Source: Aurantibacter aestuarii (GTDB taxonomy: Bacteria; Bacteroidota; Bacteroidia; Flavobacteriales; Flavobacteriaceae). Taken from it: DNA of 64,000 nucleotides. The stretch lies in the NCBI RefSeq assembly GCF_003008425.1, contig NZ_PXOQ01000006.1, positions 1 through 64,000 of the forward strand, read 5' to 3'. Positions 61,594 through 64,000 of this stretch are shown one piece after another. How positions within the stretch are numbered: position 1 is the first letter of the stretch; each line of letters begins with the position of its first letter. The translations under genes were made by a program, and so were the position numbers. Under the pieces are notes generated by a model, which did no database searches, had not been told where the DNA came from, and saw only the letters and a list, made by a program, of their open reading frames with translations.

Positions 61594-62556
61594 TTAAGCG
61601 TTTGCCGCTTTAAATTCTTTTAATTTTTCAATTAATTGTGGGACTACCTCAAAAGCATCTCCAATCACACCGTAATCTGCAGCTTTAAAGAAAGGTGCTT
61701 CAGGATCTGTATTAATAACTACTTTTACTTTTGATGCATTAATACCAGCTAAATGTTGAATTGCACCAGATATACCAATAGCAATATATAAGTTGGAAGC
61801 AACCGGCTTACCTGTTTGTCCTACATGTTCTCCATGAGGTCTCCAGCCTAAATCACTTACAGGTTTTGAACATGCAGTTGCTGCACCTAAAACTTCTGCT
61901 AATTCTTCAACCATACCCCAATTTTCAGGACCTTTTAATCCTCTTCCGGCCGACACAACAATTTCTGCATCTGCAATAGAAACTTTGTCTGTTGCTTTAT
62001 CTACAGATTCTACAGTAACACCGTTATTTGGGATTGAAGGTGAAAAATCCTCTGAAGTTGCACTTGCAGACACCTCTTTTAAACCAAATGAATTATTAGA
62101 TAAACCAACTATTTTAACTTCAGTATTTATAGCTGTATTATTGAAAGCTTTATTAGTAAATGCTGTTCTTTTAACTGTAAATGGAGAAGTGTTACTTGGT
62201 GTTTCTACAACATTAGAAGCGTAACCTGCATCTAAATTTACGGCTAAGATTGGAGCCAAATACTTACTGTCTGCAGTTTGGCTTAAAACCACAACTTTAG
62301 AACCCTCCTTTTCGGCAGCTTGTTTAATAGCTGATGCATAAGATTTTGCGTTGAAAGGTTTTAGGTTTGCGTTAGAAACATTTAGTACTTTATCTACACC
62401 ATAAGTTCCTAATGCGGAAACATCATTAGAGTTTATTGCGATAGCGGTCACTGTTGTTCCCATTTGTTCAGCTACTGCTTTAGCGTAAGACGCTGCTTCA
62501 AAAGCTGTTTTTTTAAATTTTCCGTTTTCTGATTCTGTATATACTAAAACTGACAT
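61594..62556 (-). CDS. etfA: Electron transfer flavoprotein, alpha subunit
   Basis: 320 residues. The C-terminal FAD domain is diagnostic: AEIVVSAGRGLKGPENWG, KPVSDLGWRPHGEHVGQTGKPVASNLYIAIGISGAIQHLAG, and NTDPEAPFFKAADYGVIGD. (The middle stretch is quoted only as key residues at about 232-276.) EtfA/EtfB pass electrons from acyl-CoA dehydrogenases to ETF-ubiquinone oxidoreductase. The alpha gene follows etfB by 102 bases, with a palindromic repeat in the gap. Confidence 0.97.
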   Translation of the reverse strand: MSVLVYTESENGKFKKTAFEAASYAKAVAEQMGTTVTAIAINSNDVSALGTYGVDKVLNVSNANLKPFNAKSYASAIKQAAEKEGSKVVVLSQTADSKYLAPILAVNLDAGYASNVVETPSNTSPFTVKRTAFTNKAFNNTAINTEVKIVGLSNNSFGLKEVSASATSEDFSPSIPNNGVTVESVDKATDKVSIADAEIVVSAGRGLKGPENWGMVEELAEVLGAATACSKPVSDLGWRPHGEHVGQTGKPVASNLYIAIGISGAIQHLAGINASKVKVVINTDPEAPFFKAADYGVIGDAFEVVPQLIEKLKEFKAANA

Positions 62557-62573
62557 CTTTATAATTTTTTGTC

Positions 62574-62643
62574 ATCCTGAACTTGTTTCAGGATCTCATT
62601 AAACTTTTCTTAAATTTCCTAAGGTTCCGAAACAAGTTCGGAA
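62574..62643 (+). repeat. Pair of palindromes between etfB and etfA
   Basis: Palindrome 1 (62574-62594) is ATCCTGAA, CTTGT, TTCAGGAT. Palindrome 2 (62625-62643) is TTCCGAA, ACAAG, TTCGGAA and is itself close to the reverse complement of palindrome 1. An outer pair CTTAAAT / ATTTAAG encloses the second one. This is the pattern of a REP-like paired element. Confidence 0.7.
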
Positions 62644-62658
62644 TTATTTAAGATGTGA

Positions 62659-63405
62659 CTAAATTACTTTAGCTTCGTTATGAAGTAAGTTAACTAACTC
62701 GTCTAAATTATCTGCATCCACAAGTTTTACTGCGCCTTTTGGTGCTGGTTTTTCAAAACTTAAGGAGCTGGTTTCTGTTTCAGCAGATGCTGCTTCAACA
62801 ACATTTAAAGGTTTCGTCCTTGCAGTCATAATCCCTCTCATGTTTGGAATACGTAAATCGTTTTCTTCCACTAAACCTTTTTGACCTGCTATAACCAATG
62901 GTAAACTAGTAGAAACAGTCTCTTTTCCGCCGTCTATCTCTCTAACTGCCTTAGCGTTTGAACCATCTATTTCTAAAGAAATACAATTGGTTACAAAATT
63001 AGCATCTGTTAATTCTGCTAACATCCCTGGAACCATACCGCCATTATAGTCTATAGATTCACGACCAGCAATCACTAAATCATAGCCACCATCTTTAACA
63101 ACTTTTGCTAATTCCTTAGCAACTTGGAAACCGTCTTTTGCTTCAACATCTACCCTAATAGCATTATCTGCTCCAATAGCTAATGCTTTTCTTAATGTAG
63201 GTTCTGTTTCTTTTCCTCCAACATTTACGACATCTACGCTTGCACCTTGTTTTTCTTTAAACCACATAGCGCGTGTTAAACCAAACTCATCATTAGGATT
63301 AATAACATATTGCACACCATTAGTGTCAAACTTGGTGTCGTTTTCTGTAAAATTAATTTTTGAAGTCGTATCTGGTACGTGACTAATACATACTAAAATT
63401 TTCAT
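62659..63405 (-). CDS. etfB: Electron transfer flavoprotein, beta subunit
   Basis: 248 residues. ISHVPDTTSKINF, YVINPNDEFGLTRAMW, ALAIGADNAIRVD, VIAGRESIDYNGGMVPGMLAEL and RIPNMRGIMTARTKPL are diagnostic of EtfB. It carries AMP and forms the heterodimer with EtfA encoded downstream. It is divergent from the pyruvate dehydrogenase gene. The 205 bases between the starts are AT-rich and hold no other gene. No strong promoter match was found there. Confidence 0.97.
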   Translation of the reverse strand: MKILVCISHVPDTTSKINFTENDTKFDTNGVQYVINPNDEFGLTRAMWFKEKQGASVDVVNVGGKETEPTLRKALAIGADNAIRVDVEAKDGFQVAKELAKVVKDGGYDLVIAGRESIDYNGGMVPGMLAELTDANFVTNCISLEIDGSNAKAVREIDGGKETVSTSLPLVIAGQKGLVEENDLRIPNMRGIMTARTKPLNVVEAASAETETSSLSFEKPAPKGAVKLVDADNLDELVNLLHNEAKVI

Positions 63406-63610
63406 AGGTTAACTTTTAATAAATTATCTGTTCTCACGCGTAAAATTCCGTTATTTTTGTAGGATTACAAAATTAATGCTGAAATAATTACGAGATTACG
63501 AAAATAAAACATTTTCAATTAATTTCCTATGCATGCATAATAAATTTTAAATAAAAGTTTAACTTATATTTTTTGATTTATCCTTATTTTCGCGTCACAA
63601 TATTTGATTT

Positions 63611-64000
63611 ATGAAGACAATTCAATTTAGAGAAGCCATTTGTGAAGCCATGAGTGAAGAAATGCGCAGAGATGAGAGCATTTATTTAATGGGGGAAGAG
63701 GTTGCTGAATATAATGGTGCTTATAAAGCGTCTAAAGGTATGCTTGATGAGTTTGGAGCAAAACGTGTTATCGATACACCAATTGCTGAGTTAGGTTTTG
63801 CTGGTATAGCAATTGGTTCTACTATGACAGGAAACCGTCCAATAGTAGAGTATATGACTTTTAATTTCTCGTTAGTTGGAATTGATCAAATTATTAATAA
63901 TGCCGCTAAAATTAGACAAATGTCTGGCGGTCAGTTTAAATGTCCTATTGTTTTTCGTGGCCCAACCGCTTCTGCGGGTCAATTAGCAGCAACACACTCT
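63611..64000 (+). CDS. pdhB: Pyruvate dehydrogenase E1 component, beta subunit (partial)
   Basis: The gene starts with ATG at 63611 and runs off the right edge, so 130 residues are seen: [56 protein letters not shown], and [19 protein letters not shown]. These are the thiamine-diphosphate binding half motifs of E1 beta ([12 protein letters not shown] with the Glu that activates the cofactor). The enzyme decarboxylates pyruvate in the E1 heterotetramer. The rest and any partner gene are outside. Confidence 0.95.
   Translation, partial: MKTIQFREAICEAMSEEMRRDESIYLMGEEVAEYNGAYKASKGMLDEFGAKRVIDTPIAELGFAGIAIGSTMTGNRPIVEYMTFNFSLVGIDQIINNAAKIRQMSGGQFKCPIVFRGPTASAGQLAATHS

Noticed and set aside
1-64000. 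CRISPR array, prophage, insertion sequence or restriction/defence cluster
   Set aside because: No regular spaced repeats, integrase, transposase, nuclease-helicase pairs or capsid genes were recognised on either strand.

Overview
The window is a stretch of an AT-rich chromosome from a marine-type Flavobacteriaceae (phylum Bacteroidota). The main evidence is the type IX secretion signatures (a type B sorting domain at the left edge, a PorP/SprF protein, and a type A sorting domain on the phosphoesterase at 42010-44808). Supporting evidence is promoters of the flavobacterial form (TTG, about 18 bases, then TAnnTTTG), a short housekeeping sigma factor without region 1.1, a LytTR two-component pair, a GYDIA-type GHMP kinase next to class II HMG-CoA reductase, and an mraZ-to-ftsZ cluster without murF. 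No prophage, insertion sequence, integron or CRISPR array is visible. Gene order and base use look like core genome throughout.

Layout. 1-4000: end of a large secreted adhesin-like protein, dodecin, a NifU protein with a duplicated N-terminal domain, PorP/SprF and a SIMPL-like secreted protein. 4100-7600: TPR histidine kinase, LytTR regulator and a gamma carbonic anhydrase homologue. 7680-9900 (minus): mevalonate-pathway pair. 10080-14530: DPP-IV-type peptidase, peptide/proton symporter and a periplasmic thioredoxin. 14536-19330 (minus): a five-gene operon surE, small membrane protein, lpxB, NlpC/P60 lipoprotein, comEC. 19483-24100: Prc protease, ABC permease, then engB and an alpha/beta hydrolase on the minus strand.

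24245-40055 is the division and cell wall cluster: mraZ, rsmH, ftsL, ftsI, murE, mraY, murD, ftsW, murG, murC, ftsQ, ftsA, ftsZ. It is tightly packed, with several overlaps and non-ATG starts. The promoter carries three GTGG repeats at a strict 10-base period, which fits an autoregulatory MraZ operator. After ftsZ come yqeY and a tRNA-Arg(UCG) whose D-loop and T-loop appear to have exchanged the normal G19-C56 tertiary pair for A19-U56.

40900-49200 holds a HupE/UreJ-like membrane protein with a DUF6702-like partner, the large phosphoesterase, an MtfA-like peptidase, rpe, the housekeeping sigma factor, an acidic lipoprotein and Kdo transferase. 49255-56800 holds a DegT aminotransferase, galE, lspA, fabD, a COG2509 flavoprotein and a dihydrofolate reductase fused to a two-helix membrane domain. 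57000-64000 holds a small CBM48 protein, a secreted protein with two TonB-like C-terminal domains, thyA, a nucleoside transporter with a periplasmic N-terminal domain, a bifunctional nuclease, etfA/etfB, and the start of the pyruvate dehydrogenase E1 beta gene.

Most of the window is ordinary core metabolism. The parts most worth a second look are the MraZ operator, the odd tRNA-Arg, the membrane-anchored DHFR, two copies of a hairpin repeat family placed just after gene ends (50415-50518 and 54199-54289), and a perfect 18-base inverted repeat between etfA and the bifunctional nuclease gene. I did not find a gene cluster that looks like a wholly new defence or mobile system.
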